A DNA stretch of 64,000 nucleotides, taken from contig OY829541.1 of the NCBI GenBank assembly GCA_963691705.1, forward strand, positions 29,834,719-29,898,718. The letters are read 5' to 3'. Below, in pieces: positions 34,328-46,887 of the stretch. This DNA is from Viola odorata (lineage: Eukaryota; Streptophyta; Magnoliopsida; Malpighiales; Violaceae). A program made the position numbers and the translations under genes. The notes beneath the pieces are model-generated. The model searched no databases. It saw nothing but the letters and a program-made list of their open reading frames with translations, and was not told the DNA's origin. How positions within the stretch are numbered: position 1 is the stretch's first letter; every line of letters begins with the position of its first letter.

Positions 34328-34816
34328 TGATACGATCCTGGTTCCTTAGGATGCGTAGCACCAATTTTGATCTTTGTTCAAAGACGGATTTCCTGCGGAA
34401 ATAAATAACTCGACAAGTACGAGCTTAGACCACTTAGCTAACCTGTGCTAAGAGCCCTAATCGATTTCAAGTCAAGGATCTTGAATCGGATTCTTAGGAC
34501 TAGACTCAACGATGTGAGAATCACACTAAGAGAAACGACACAATAACGCAATTCCAAGATTTACTTGTATACGACTCAAGTATTGCAGACTCAAGAAGAA
34601 CAAGGTTCAACCAACTTGAACAAGGGGCGGAGATTAAAGAGAATATCTCAATTTATCAAATAACAGCCAAGTTTCTACGGAGGCCAAGCGGCTCCTTATA
34701 TAGGTTACAAGCAAACCCTAATAGGAATAGAAGTAGGAGTTCTAATAGGAATAGAAGTAGAAGTTCTAATTAAAGAAAATAACTTAATTAACTAATTAAC
34801 TAACTAATTAATTACA
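34328..34816 (-). repeat. Presumed LTR, copy 14
   Basis: A to C at 34678, shared with copies 13, 15 and 16. Confidence 0.6.
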
Positions 34817-35980
34817 TTAAATATAAATATATTTAAATACATTCCAGCAGCCCATGTCGAGTTCTCCATCATCGGGCCAAGGTTTGGGCCGAAACTTCAT
34901 GTTGTATGTTGTCTTACGCACAGACTGCGCGCCATAATGTTTACGTCCATAACTTTCAAACCACTGGGCCAAATGAGCTGAATCTTGTCCCACCTGAAAG
35001 ATAACATCCTGAAGTTTCCAACGAGAGGTCGATCGCACGATTCCTACATGTAAAGCTCCAGATACGTTCTGACGAAGTTGCCTGTTGTGTCTGCGCCTCC
35101 AAGGCACCTTCCATGTCATCCTTTGCCTGAAAGCTTGATCAAGCAGCGTCTCCTGCCTTGTCTCCATGTCTAGGGGTTGCATTAACGTCACTGGGGTTAA
35201 CCATGGGGCTAGGATCGTATCATTCCCTTCCCCTTCGAAAAGATTCGCCCTCGAATCTGATTCTTTTAAGACAACAATTCTATTAGAATCAACAAAGGAA
35301 ACACATGAAGGAAAGGGATTACCCAAGGCATCCAACTCTAATTGTTGCAACTTAGACAACTCCTTCTCCTTCAAAACATCTTGCTTTTGCTGCCCTGAAG
35401 AGAATAAATAAGAAGAAGAAGAATTAGTTAACCCATGCTCACTCTTTTCATGGGGGCTATTTTGATTAGTCTTCTCTAAGACTTTGGGTTCTTTTAAGCC
35501 CTCTTCTTTTTCTCGCTCACTCACTTCTGCTTTCCCTTGGACACTCAAGTCACACTCAATCGCAAGCGTTGTAGTATTCTTGACATCCTCTCGCCGTGGT
35601 GCACCGCCACGAAGCCTCTCAATTAGTTCTCTAATGTGCTTATCCCTGGCTTGGTGTTCTCGCACAAGTTCATCCAATCTCACATTGAGTTTCTCTATGG
35701 TGATCGCCGCTTGTAACATACCCTCTAAGGAGAAGAACTCAGTGTAATGCAGTGGATCAATTATCTCTTGGTTGAGGCCTTCGAAGAATCTTGTCATCGT
35801 CTCCCTTTTGGTCTCCTTGACTTGTGCTCTCTTCAAAGCAATCTTCATCTCATTAAAGTACTCTTCAACACTCTTATTTCCTTGTGTCAAGGTCTCCAAC
35901 TTTCGGAGATGCTCACGTCTGAGGTGAGTACGGACATCATCCTCATAATCTCGCCTCTTAGACCATTGCGTGTAAGACAT
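34817..35980 (-). CDS. GAG-like protein, copy 14
   Basis: Intact ORF, unchanged protein. Its leader and LTR carry variants at 36460 and 37190. Confidence 0.7.
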   Translation of the reverse strand: MSYTQWSKRRDYEDDVRTHLRREHLRKLETLTQGNKSVEEYFNEMKIALKRAQVKETKRETMTRFFEGLNQEIIDPLHYTEFFSLEGMLQAAITIEKLNVRLDELVREHQARDKHIRELIERLRGGAPRREDVKNTTTLAIECDLSVQGKAEVSEREKEEGLKEPKVLEKTNQNSPHEKSEHGLTNSSSSYLFSSGQQKQDVLKEKELSKLQQLELDALGNPFPSCVSFVDSNRIVVLKESDSRANLFEGEGNDTILAPWLTPVTLMQPLDMETRQETLLDQAFRQRMTWKVPWRRRHNRQLRQNVSGALHVGIVRSTSRWKLQDVIFQVGQDSAHLAQWFESYGRKHYGAQSVRKTTYNMKFRPKPWPDDGELDMGCWNVFKYIYI

Positions 35981-36839
35981 ACTGCAATTCCTGTAAATTC
36001 ACAACACGAAAAGAAGCATAAAATTGCACTAATCCTAGCACTCCCTCACGTGTTTACTCTCATGTTTGAACTCTCTAATGCTCTCACAAAATTCACTCAA
36101 ATAATCCCTGCAATTGTTCAAGTGTTAGTAAGACTCAAGAGTTCAAGAAAAGCTTCCAAGAAGACTCTCAAAGAAAACTAGCACTGAAAAGAATTGTGAC
36201 ACTTGATATTTGAGTAATTGCAAGAACAACCAATCAAACAAATAGCAAGTAGAGTAGAAGGCAATTTCAAGGAATCAAAGAAAGCTCAAAATCGACTCGA
36301 AAGGACTCAACAAGTTCAATTTCAGTTCTGTTTTTTTTTTTTTTTTTGACTATGAACACAGCTTAGTGTTTTGATCACAACTTTTTATTCTTAACTCTGA
36401 ATCGATTGATTCTTTTTGATACGGAAGCCCAACTAACACAGCTTTCCAACGGATCCTTTGTCACTCAAAACTGACTTCAGTAGCTATATATTAAAATTAA
36501 TTTCGACAACTTAAAATTGTGCAGGATTTGGCAGAAACACAATTTAGTAAATCGACTATAGCTTTTGACTCCGGTATCGGAATCACTTGATTCTTTTTGA
36601 TTAGGAATCCTTACAAGTGCAGCTTTCCAACGCAACCACAATCACCCAAACCGGACTTCAATAGCTATATATTAAAATTCGATTTTGACAACTGACCAGA
36701 ATTTGCACATAAACGAACCAAGCACAGCAAAGAAATCGGTTTTGAATGGAGTAGAATGAATTACCGATTTCAACGATGAAAACTTGAAACAAATAAAGAT
36801 ACTTACCAATCTTTGAACGCCTTAAGCTCCACTACCAAC

Positions 36840-37328
36840 TGATACGATCCTGGTTCCTTAGGATGCGTAGCACCAATTTTGATCTTTGTTCAAAGACGGA
36901 TTTCCTGCGGAAATAAATAACTCGACAAGTACGAGCTTAGACCACTTAGCTAACCTGTGCTAAGAGCCCTAATCGATTTCAAGTCAAGGATCTTGAATCG
37001 GATTCTTAGGACTAGACTCAACGATGTGAGAATCACACTAAGAGAAACGACACAATAACGCAATTCCAAGATTTACTTGTATACGACTCAAGTATTGCAG
37101 ACTCAAGAAGAACAAGGTTCAACCAACTTGAACAAGGGGCGGAGATTAAAGAGAATATCTCAATTTATCAAATAACAGCCAAGTTTCTACGGAGGCCAAG
37201 CGGCTCCTTATATAGGTTACAAGCAAACCCTAATAGGAATAGAAGTAGGAGTTCTAATAGGAATAGAAGTAGAAGTTCTAATTAAAGAAAATAACTTAAT
37301 TAACTAATTAACTAACTAATTAATTACA
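36840..37328 (-). repeat. Presumed LTR, copy 15
   Basis: A to C at 37190, shared with copies 13, 14 and 16. Confidence 0.6.
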
Positions 37329-38492
37329 TTAAATATAAATATATTTAAATACATTCCAGCAGCCCATGTCGAGTTCTCCATCATCGGGCCAAGGTTTGGG
37401 CCGAAACTTCATGTTGTATGTTGTCTTACGCACAGACTGCGCGCCATAATGTTTACGTCCATAACTTTCAAACCACTGGGCCAAATGAGCTGAATCTTGT
37501 CCCACCTGAAAGATAACATCCTGAAGTTTCCAACGAGAGGTCGATCGCACGATTCCTACATGTAAAGCTCCAGATACGTTCTGACGAAGTTGCCTGTTGT
37601 GTCTGCGCCTCCAAGGCACCTTCCATGTCATCCTTTGCCTGAAAGCTTGATCAAGCAGCGTCTCCTGCCTTGTCTCCATGTCTAGGGGTTGCATTAACGT
37701 CACTGGGGTTAACCATGGGGCTAGGATCGTATCATTCCCTTCCCCTTCGAAAAGATTCGCCCTCGAATCTGATTCTTTTAAGACAACAATTCTATTAGAA
37801 TCAACAAAGGAAACACATGAAGGAAAGGGATTACCCAAGGCATCCAACTCTAATTGTTGCAACTTAGACAACTCCTTCTCCTTCAAAACATCTTGCTTTT
37901 GCTGCCCTGAAGAGAATAAATAAGAAGAAGAAGAATTAGTTAACCCATGCTCACTCTTTTCATGGGGGCTATTTTGATTAGTCTTCTCTAAGACTTTGGG
38001 TTCTTTTAAGCCCTCTTCTTTTTCTCGCTCACTCACTTCTGCTTTCCCTTGGACACTCAAGTCACACTCAATCGCAAGCGTTGTAGTATTCTTGACATCC
38101 TCTCGCCGTGGTGCACCGCCACGAAGCCTCTCAATTAGTTCTCTAATGTGCTTATCCCTGGCTTGGTGTTCTCGCACAAGTTCATCCAATCTCACATTGA
38201 GTTTCTCTATGGTGATCGCCGCTTGTAACATACCCTCTAAGGAGAAGAACTCAGTGTAATGCAGTGGATCAATTATCTCTTGGTTGAGGCCTTCGAAGAA
38301 TCTTGTCATCGTCTCCCTTTTGGTCTCCTTGACTTGTGCTCTCTTCAAAGCAATCTTCATCTCATTAAAGTACTCTTCAACACTCTTATTTCCTTGTGTC
38401 AAGGTCTCCAACTTTCGGAGATGCTCACGTCTGAGGTGAGTACGGACATCATCCTCATAATCTCGCCTCTTAGACCATTGCGTGTAAGACAT
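37329..38492 (-). CDS. GAG-like protein, copy 15
   Basis: Intact ORF, unchanged protein. Its leader has the consensus T where the six leaders before it on the plus-strand map have G, but its LTR still has the A-to-C change (39702). Confidence 0.7.
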   Translation of the reverse strand: MSYTQWSKRRDYEDDVRTHLRREHLRKLETLTQGNKSVEEYFNEMKIALKRAQVKETKRETMTRFFEGLNQEIIDPLHYTEFFSLEGMLQAAITIEKLNVRLDELVREHQARDKHIRELIERLRGGAPRREDVKNTTTLAIECDLSVQGKAEVSEREKEEGLKEPKVLEKTNQNSPHEKSEHGLTNSSSSYLFSSGQQKQDVLKEKELSKLQQLELDALGNPFPSCVSFVDSNRIVVLKESDSRANLFEGEGNDTILAPWLTPVTLMQPLDMETRQETLLDQAFRQRMTWKVPWRRRHNRQLRQNVSGALHVGIVRSTSRWKLQDVIFQVGQDSAHLAQWFESYGRKHYGAQSVRKTTYNMKFRPKPWPDDGELDMGCWNVFKYIYI

Positions 38493-39351
38493 ACTGCAAT
38501 TCCTGTAAATTCACAACACGAAAAGAAGCATAAAATTGCACTAATCCTAGCACTCCCTCACGTGTTTACTCTCATGTTTGAACTCTCTAATGCTCTCACA
38601 AAATTCACTCAAATAATCCCTGCAATTGTTCAAGTGTTAGTAAGACTCAAGAGTTCAAGAAAAGCTTCCAAGAAGACTCTCAAAGAAAACTAGCACTGAA
38701 AAGAATTGTGACACTTGATATTTGAGTAATTGCAAGAACAACCAATCAAACAAATAGCAAGTAGAGTAGAAGGCAATTTCAAGGAATCAAAGAAAGCTCA
38801 AAATCGACTCGAAAGGACTCAACAAGTTCAATTTCAGTTCTGTTTTTTTTTTTTTTTTTGACTATGAACACAGCTTAGTGTTTTGATCACAACTTTTTAT
38901 TCTTAACTCTGAATCGATTGATTCTTTTTGATACGGAAGCCCAACTAACACAGCTTTCCAACGGATCCTTTTTCACTCAAAACTGACTTCAGTAGCTATA
39001 TATTAAAATTAATTTCGACAACTTAAAATTGTGCAGGATTTGGCAGAAACACAATTTAGTAAATCGACTATAGCTTTTGACTCCGGTATCGGAATCACTT
39101 GATTCTTTTTGATTAGGAATCCTTACAAGTGCAGCTTTCCAACGCAACCACAATCACCCAAACCGGACTTCAATAGCTATATATTAAAATTCGATTTTGA
39201 CAACTGACCAGAATTTGCACATAAACGAACCAAGCACAGCAAAGAAATCGGTTTTGAATGGAGTAGAATGAATTACCGATTTCAACGATGAAAACTTGAA
39301 ACAAATAAAGATACTTACCAATCTTTGAACGCCTTAAGCTCCACTACCAAC

Positions 39352-39840
39352 TGATACGATCCTGGTTCCTTAGGATGCGTAGCACCAATTTTGATCTTTG
39401 TTCAAAGACGGATTTCCTGCGGAAATAAATAACTCGACAAGTACGAGCTTAGACCACTTAGCTAACCTGTGCTAAGAGCCCTAATCGATTTCAAGTCAAG
39501 GATCTTGAATCGGATTCTTAGGACTAGACTCAACGATGTGAGAATCACACTAAGAGAAACGACACAATAACGCAATTCCAAGATTTACTTGTATACGACT
39601 CAAGTATTGCAGACTCAAGAAGAACAAGGTTCAACCAACTTGAACAAGGGGCGGAGATTAAAGAGAATATCTCAATTTATCAAATAACAGCCAAGTTTCT
39701 ACGGAGGCCAAGCGGCTCCTTATATAGGTTACAAGCAAACCCTAATAGGAATAGAAGTAGGAGTTCTAATAGGAATAGAAGTAGAAGTTCTAATTAAAGA
39801 AAATAACTTAATTAACTAATTAACTAACTAATTAATTACA
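39352..39840 (-). repeat. Presumed LTR, copy 16
   Basis: A to C at 39702, the last of the run. The leader in the same counting unit no longer has the T-to-G change of copies 10-15. Confidence 0.6.
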
Positions 39841-41004
39841 TTAAATATAAATATATTTAAATACATTCCAGCAGCCCATGTCGAGTTCTCCATCATCGGG
39901 CCAAGGTTTGGGCCGAAACTTCATGTTGTATGTTGTCTTACGCACAGACTGCGCGCCATAATGTTTACGTCCATAACTTTCAAACCACTGGGCCAAATGA
40001 GCTGAATCTTGTCCCACCTGAAAGATAACATCCTGAAGTTTCCAACGAGAGGTCGATCGCACGATTCCTACATGTAAAGCTCCAGATACGTTCTGACGAA
40101 GTTGCCTGTTGTGTCTGCGCCTCCAAGGCACCTTCCATGTCATCCTTTGCCTGAAAGCTTGATCAAGCAGCGTCTCCTGCCTTGTCTCCATGTCTAGGGG
40201 TTGCATTAACGTCACTGGGGTTAACCATGGGGCTAGGATCGTATCATTCCCTTCCCCTTCGAAAAGATTCGCCCTCGAATCTGATTCTTTTAAGACAACA
40301 ATTCTATTAGAATCAACAAAGGAAACACATGAAGGAAAGGGATTACCCAAGGCATCCAACTCTAATTGTTGCAACTTAGACAACTCCTTCTCCTTCAAAA
40401 CATCTTGCTTTTGCTGCCCTGAAGAGAATAAATAAGAAGAAGAAGAATTAGTTAACCCATGCTCACTCTTTTCATGGGGGCTATTTTGATTAGTCTTCTC
40501 TAAGACTTTGGGTTCTTTTAAGCCCTCTTCTTTTTCTCGCTCACTCACTTCTGCTTTCCCTTGGACACTCAAGTCACACTCAATCGCAAGCGTTGTAGTA
40601 TTCTTGACATCCTCTCGCCGTGGTGCACCGCCACGAAGCCTCTCAATTAGTTCTCTAATGTGCTTATCCCTGGCTTGGTGTTCTCGCACAAGTTCATCCA
40701 ATCTCACATTGAGTTTCTCTATGGTGATCGCCGCTTGTAACATACCCTCTAAGGAGAAGAACTCAGTGTAATGCAGTGGATCAATTATCTCTTGGTTGAG
40801 GCCTTCGAAGAATCTTGTCATCGTCTCCCTTTTGGTCTCCTTGACTTGTGCTCTCTTCAAAGCAATCTTCATCTCATTAAAGTACTCTTCAACACTCTTA
40901 TTTCCTTGTGTCAAGGTCTCCAACTTTCGGAGATGCTCACGTCTGAGGTGAGTACGGACATCATCCTCATAATCTCGCCTCTTAGACCATTGCGTGTAAG
41001 ACAT
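39841..41004 (-). CDS. GAG-like protein, copy 16
   Basis: Intact ORF, unchanged protein. Its own leader and LTR match consensus. Confidence 0.7.
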   Translation of the reverse strand: MSYTQWSKRRDYEDDVRTHLRREHLRKLETLTQGNKSVEEYFNEMKIALKRAQVKETKRETMTRFFEGLNQEIIDPLHYTEFFSLEGMLQAAITIEKLNVRLDELVREHQARDKHIRELIERLRGGAPRREDVKNTTTLAIECDLSVQGKAEVSEREKEEGLKEPKVLEKTNQNSPHEKSEHGLTNSSSSYLFSSGQQKQDVLKEKELSKLQQLELDALGNPFPSCVSFVDSNRIVVLKESDSRANLFEGEGNDTILAPWLTPVTLMQPLDMETRQETLLDQAFRQRMTWKVPWRRRHNRQLRQNVSGALHVGIVRSTSRWKLQDVIFQVGQDSAHLAQWFESYGRKHYGAQSVRKTTYNMKFRPKPWPDDGELDMGCWNVFKYIYI

Positions 41005-41863
41005 ACTGCAATTCCTGTAAATTCACAACACGAAAAGAAGCATAAAATTGCACTAATCCTAGCACTCCCTCACGTGTTTACTCTCATGTTTGAACTCTCT
41101 AATGCTCTCACAAAATTCACTCAAATAATCCCTGCAATTGTTCAAGTGTTAGTAAGACTCAAGAGTTCAAGAAAAGCTTCCAAGAAGACTCTCAAAGAAA
41201 ACTAGCACTGAAAAGAATTGTGACACTTGATATTTGAGTAATTGCAAGAACAACCAATCAAACAAATAGCAAGTAGAGTAGAAGGCAATTTCAAGGAATC
41301 AAAGAAAGCTCAAAATCGACTCGAAAGGACTCAACAAGTTCAATTTCAGTTCTGTTTTTTTTTTTTTTTTTGACTATGAACACAGCTTAGTGTTTTGATC
41401 ACAACTTTTTATTCTTAACTCTGAATCGATTGATTCTTTTTGATACGGAAGCCCAACTAACACAGCTTTCCAACGGATCCTTTTTCACTCAAAACTGACT
41501 TCAGTAGCTATATATTAAAATTAATTTCGACAACTTAAAATTGTGCAGGATTTGGCAGAAACACAATTTAGTAAATCGACTATAGCTTTTGACTCCGGTA
41601 TCGGAATCACTTGATTCTTTTTGATTAGGAATCCTTACAAGTGCAGCTTTCCAACGCAACCACAATCACCCAAACCGGACTTCAATAGCTATATATTAAA
41701 ATTCGATTTTGACAACTGACCAGAATTTGCACATAAACGAACCAAGCACAGCAAAGAAATCGGTTTTGAATGGAGTAGAATGAATTACCGATTTCAACGA
41801 TGAAAACTTGAAACAAATAAAGATACTTACCAATCTTTGAACGCCTTAAGCTCCACTACCAAC

Positions 41864-42352
41864 TGATACGATCCTGGTTCCTTAGGATGCGTAGCACCAA
41901 TTTTGATCTTTGTTCAAAGACGGATTTCCTGCGGAAATAAATAACTCGACAAGTACGAGCTTAGACCACTTAGCTAACCTGTGCTAAGAGCCCTAATCGA
42001 TTTCAAGTCAAGGATCTTGAATCGGATTCTTAGGACTAGACTCAACGATGTGAGAATCACACTAAGAGAAACGACACAATAACGCAATTCCAAGATTTAC
42101 TTGTATACGACTCAAGTATTGCAGACTCAAGAAGAACAAGGTTCAACCAACTTGAACAAGGGGCGGAGATTAAAGAGAATATCTCAATTTATCAAATAAC
42201 AGCCAAGTTTCTAAGGAGGCCAAGCGGCTCCTTATATAGGTTACAAGCAAACCCTAATAGGAATAGAAGTAGGAGTTCTAATAGGAATAGAAGTAGAAGT
42301 TCTAATTAAAGAAAATAACTTAATTAACTAATTAACTAACTAATTAATTACA
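41864..42352 (-). repeat. Presumed LTR, copy 17
   Basis: Matches consensus. Confidence 0.6.
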
Positions 42353-43516
42353 TTAAATATAAATATATTTAAATACATTCCAGCAGCCCATGTCGAGTTC
42401 TCCATCATCGGGCCAAGGTTTGGGCCGAAACTTCATGTTGTATGTTGTCTTACGCACAGACTGCGCGCCATAATGTTTACGTCCATAACTTTCAAACCAC
42501 TGGGCCAAATGAGCTGAATCTTGTCCCACCTGAAAGATAACATCCTTAAGTTTCCAACGAGAGGTCGATCGCACGATTCCTACATGTAAAGCTCCAGATA
42601 CGTTCTGACGAAGTTGCCTGTTGTGTCTGCGCCTCCAAGGCACCTTCCATGTCATCCTTTGCCTGAAAGCTTGATCAAGCAGCGTCTCCTGCCTTGTCTC
42701 CATGTCTAGGGGTTGCATTAACGTCACTGGGGTTAACCATGGGGCTAGGATCGTATCATTCCCTTCCCCTTCGAAAAGATTCGCCCTCGAATCTGATTCT
42801 TTTAAGACAACAATTCTATTAGAATCAACAAAGGAAACACATGAAGGAAAGGGATTACCCAAGGCATCCAACTCTAATTGTTGCAACTTAGACAACTCCT
42901 TCTCCTTCAAAACATCTTGCTTTTGCTGCCCTGAAGAGAATAAATAAGAAGAAGAAGAATTAGTTAACCCATGCTCACTCTTTTCATGGGGGCTATTTTG
43001 ATTAGTCTTCTCTAAGACTTTGGGTTCTTTTAAGCCCTCTTCTTTTTCTCGCTCACTCACTTCTGCTTTCCCTTGGACACTCAAGTCACACTCAATCGCA
43101 AGCGTTGTAGTATTCTTGACATCCTCTCGCCGTGGTGCACCGCCACGAAGCCTCTCAATTAGTTCTCTAATGTGCTTATCCCTGGCTTGGTGTTCTCGCA
43201 CAAGTTCATCCAATCTCACATTGAGTTTCTCTATGGTGATCGCCGCTTGTAACATACCCTCTAAGGAGAAGAACTCAGTGTAATGCAGTGGATCAATTAT
43301 CTCTTGGTTGAGGCCTTCGAAGAATCTTGTCATCGTCTCCCTTTTGGTCTCCTTGACTTGTGCTCTCTTCAAAGCAATCTTCATCTCATTAAAGTACTCT
43401 TCAACACTCTTATTTCCTTGTGTCAAGGTCTCCAACTTTCGGAGATGCTCACGTCTGAGGTGAGTACGGACATCATCCTCATAATCTCGCCTCTTAGACC
43501 ATTGCGTGTAAGACAT
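42353..43516 (-). CDS. GAG-like protein, copy 17, Q324K
   Basis: Intact ORF with one missense change. Plus-strand G to T at 42547 turns CAG into AAG, Gln324 to Lys, in the C-terminal region. The next two copies share it. Its leader contains the double substitution at 43897-43898. Confidence 0.7.
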   Translation of the reverse strand: MSYTQWSKRRDYEDDVRTHLRREHLRKLETLTQGNKSVEEYFNEMKIALKRAQVKETKRETMTRFFEGLNQEIIDPLHYTEFFSLEGMLQAAITIEKLNVRLDELVREHQARDKHIRELIERLRGGAPRREDVKNTTTLAIECDLSVQGKAEVSEREKEEGLKEPKVLEKTNQNSPHEKSEHGLTNSSSSYLFSSGQQKQDVLKEKELSKLQQLELDALGNPFPSCVSFVDSNRIVVLKESDSRANLFEGEGNDTILAPWLTPVTLMQPLDMETRQETLLDQAFRQRMTWKVPWRRRHNRQLRQNVSGALHVGIVRSTSRWKLKDVIFQVGQDSAHLAQWFESYGRKHYGAQSVRKTTYNMKFRPKPWPDDGELDMGCWNVFKYIYI

Positions 43517-44375
43517 ACTGCAATTCCTGTAAATTCACAACACGAAAAGAAGCATAAAATTGCACTAATCCTAGCACTCCCTCACGTGTTTACTCTCATG
43601 TTTGAACTCTCTAATGCTCTCACAAAATTCACTCAAATAATCCCTGCAATTGTTCAAGTGTTAGTAAGACTCAAGAGTTCAAGAAAAGCTTCCAAGAAGA
43701 CTCTCAAAGAAAACTAGCACTGAAAAGAATTGTGACACTTGATATTTGAGTAATTGCAAGAACAACCAATCAAACAAATAGCAAGTAGAGTAGAAGGCAA
43801 TTTCAAGGAATCAAAGAAAGCTCAAAATCGACTCGAAAGGACTCAACAAGTTCAATTTCAGTTCTGTTTTTTTTTTTTTTTTTGACTATGAACACAATTT
43901 AGTGTTTTGATCACAACTTTTTATTCTTAACTCTGAATCGATTGATTCTTTTTGATACGGAAGCCCAACTAACACAGCTTTCCAACGGATCCTTTTTCAC
44001 TCAAAACTGACTTCAGTAGCTATATATTAAAATTAATTTCGACAACTTAAAATTGTGCAGGATTTGGCAGAAACACAATTTAGTAAATCGACTATAGCTT
44101 TTGACTCCGGTATCGGAATCACTTGATTCTTTTTGATTAGGAATCCTTACAAGTGCAGCTTTCCAACGCAACCACAATCACCCAAACCGGACTTCAATAG
44201 CTATATATTAAAATTCGATTTTGACAACTGACCAGAATTTGCACATAAACGAACCAAGCACAGCAAAGAAATCGGTTTTGAATGGAGTAGAATGAATTAC
44301 CGATTTCAACGATGAAAACTTGAAACAAATAAAGATACTTACCAATCTTTGAACGCCTTAAGCTCCACTACCAAC

Positions 44376-44864
44376 TGATACGATCCTGGTTCCTTAGGAT
44401 GCGTAGCACCAATTTTGATCTTTGTTCAAAGACGGATTTCCTGCGGAAATAAATAACTCGACAAGTACGAGCTTAGACCACTTAGCTAACCTGTGCTAAG
44501 AGCCCTAATCGATTTCAAGTCAAGGATCTTGAATCGGATTCTTAGGACTAGACTCAACGATGTGAGAATCACACTAAGAGAAACGACACAATAACGCAAT
44601 TCCAAGATTTACTTGTATACGACTCAAGTATTGCAGACTCAAGAAGAACAAGGTTCAACCAACTTGAACAAGGGGCGGAGATTAAAGAGAATATCTCAAT
44701 TTATCAAATAACAGCCAAGTTTCTAAGGAGGCCAAGCGGCTCCTTATATAGGTTACAAGCAAACCCTAATAGGAATAGAAGTAGGAGTTCTAATAGGAAT
44801 AGAAGTAGAAGTTCTAATTAAAGAAAATAACTTAATTAACTAATTAACTAACTAATTAATTACA
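44376..44864 (-). repeat. Presumed LTR, copy 18
   Basis: Matches consensus. Confidence 0.6.
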
Positions 44865-46028
44865 TTAAATATAAATATATTTAAATACATTCCAGCAGCC
44901 CATGTCGAGTTCTCCATCATCGGGCCAAGGTTTGGGCCGAAACTTCATGTTGTATGTTGTCTTACGCACAGACTGCGCGCCATAATGTTTACGTCCATAA
45001 CTTTCAAACCACTGGGCCAAATGAGCTGAATCTTGTCCCACCTGAAAGATAACATCCTTAAGTTTCCAACGAGAGGTCGATCGCACGATTCCTACATGTA
45101 AAGCTCCAGATACGTTCTGACGAAGTTGCCTGTTGTGTCTGCGCCTCCAAGGCACCTTCCATGTCATCCTTTGCCTGAAAGCTTGATCAAGCAGCGTCTC
45201 CTGCCTTGTCTCCATGTCTAGGGGTTGCATTAACGTCACTGGGGTTAACCATGGGGCTAGGATCGTATCATTCCCTTCCCCTTCGAAAAGATTCGCCCTC
45301 GAATCTGATTCTTTTAAGACAACAATTCTATTAGAATCAACAAAGGAAACACATGAAGGAAAGGGATTACCCAAGGCATCCAACTCTAATTGTTGCAACT
45401 TAGACAACTCCTTCTCCTTCAAAACATCTTGCTTTTGCTGCCCTGAAGAGAATAAATAAGAAGAAGAAGAATTAGTTAACCCATGCTCACTCTTTTCATG
45501 GGGGCTATTTTGATTAGTCTTCTCTAAGACTTTGGGTTCTTTTAAGCCCTCTTCTTTTTCTCGCTCACTCACTTCTGCTTTCCCTTGGACACTCAAGTCA
45601 CACTCAATCGCAAGCGTTGTAGTATTCTTGACATCCTCTCGCCGTGGTGCACCGCCACGAAGCCTCTCAATTAGTTCTCTAATGTGCTTATCCCTGGCTT
45701 GGTGTTCTCGCACAAGTTCATCCAATCTCACATTGAGTTTCTCTATGGTGATCGCCGCTTGTAACATACCCTCTAAGGAGAAGAACTCAGTGTAATGCAG
45801 TGGATCAATTATCTCTTGGTTGAGGCCTTCGAAGAATCTTGTCATCGTCTCCCTTTTGGTCTCCTTGACTTGTGCTCTCTTCAAAGCAATCTTCATCTCA
45901 TTAAAGTACTCTTCAACACTCTTATTTCCTTGTGTCAAGGTCTCCAACTTTCGGAGATGCTCACGTCTGAGGTGAGTACGGACATCATCCTCATAATCTC
46001 GCCTCTTAGACCATTGCGTGTAAGACAT
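44865..46028 (-). CDS. GAG-like protein, copy 18, Q324K
   Basis: Intact ORF. It carries the Gln324 to Lys change (plus-strand base 45059), the middle of three consecutive copies with this allele. Confidence 0.7.
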   Translation of the reverse strand: MSYTQWSKRRDYEDDVRTHLRREHLRKLETLTQGNKSVEEYFNEMKIALKRAQVKETKRETMTRFFEGLNQEIIDPLHYTEFFSLEGMLQAAITIEKLNVRLDELVREHQARDKHIRELIERLRGGAPRREDVKNTTTLAIECDLSVQGKAEVSEREKEEGLKEPKVLEKTNQNSPHEKSEHGLTNSSSSYLFSSGQQKQDVLKEKELSKLQQLELDALGNPFPSCVSFVDSNRIVVLKESDSRANLFEGEGNDTILAPWLTPVTLMQPLDMETRQETLLDQAFRQRMTWKVPWRRRHNRQLRQNVSGALHVGIVRSTSRWKLKDVIFQVGQDSAHLAQWFESYGRKHYGAQSVRKTTYNMKFRPKPWPDDGELDMGCWNVFKYIYI

Positions 46029-46887
46029 ACTGCAATTCCTGTAAATTCACAACACGAAAAGAAGCATAAAATTGCACTAATCCTAGCACTCCCTCACGTG
46101 TTTACTCTCATGTTTGAACTCTCTAATGCTCTCACAAAATTCACTCAAATAATCCCTGCAATTGTTCAAGTGTTAGTAAGACTCAAGAGTTCAAGAAAAG
46201 CTTCCAAGAAGACTCTCAAAGAAAACTAGCACTGAAAAGAATTGTGACACTTGATATTTGAGTAATTGCAAGAACAACCAATCAAACAAATAGCAAGTAG
46301 AGTAGAAGGCAATTTCAAGGAATCAAAGAAAGCTCAAAATCGACTCGAAAGGACTCAACAAGTTCAATTTCAGTTCTGTTTTTTTTTTTTTTTTTGACTA
46401 TGAACACAGCTTAGTGTTTTGATCACAACTTTTTATTCTTAACTCTGAATCGATTGATTCTTTTTGATACGGAAGCCCAACTAACACAGCTTTCCAACGG
46501 ATCCTTTTTCACTCAAAACTGACTTCAGTAGCTATATATTAAAATTAATTTCGACAACTTAAAATTGTGCAGGATTTGGCAGAAACACAATTTAGTAAAT
46601 CGACTATAGCTTTTGACTCCGGTATCGGAATCACTTGATTCTTTTTGATTAGGAATCCTTACAAGTGCAGCTTTCCAACGCAACCACAATCACCCAAACC
46701 GGACTTCAATAGCTATATATTAAAATTCGATTTTGACAACTGACCAGAATTTGCACATAAACGAACCAAGCACAGCAAAGAAATCGGTTTTGAATGGAGT
46801 AGAATGAATTACCGATTTCAACGATGAAAACTTGAAACAAATAAAGATACTTACCAATCTTTGAACGCCTTAAGCTCCACTACCAAC

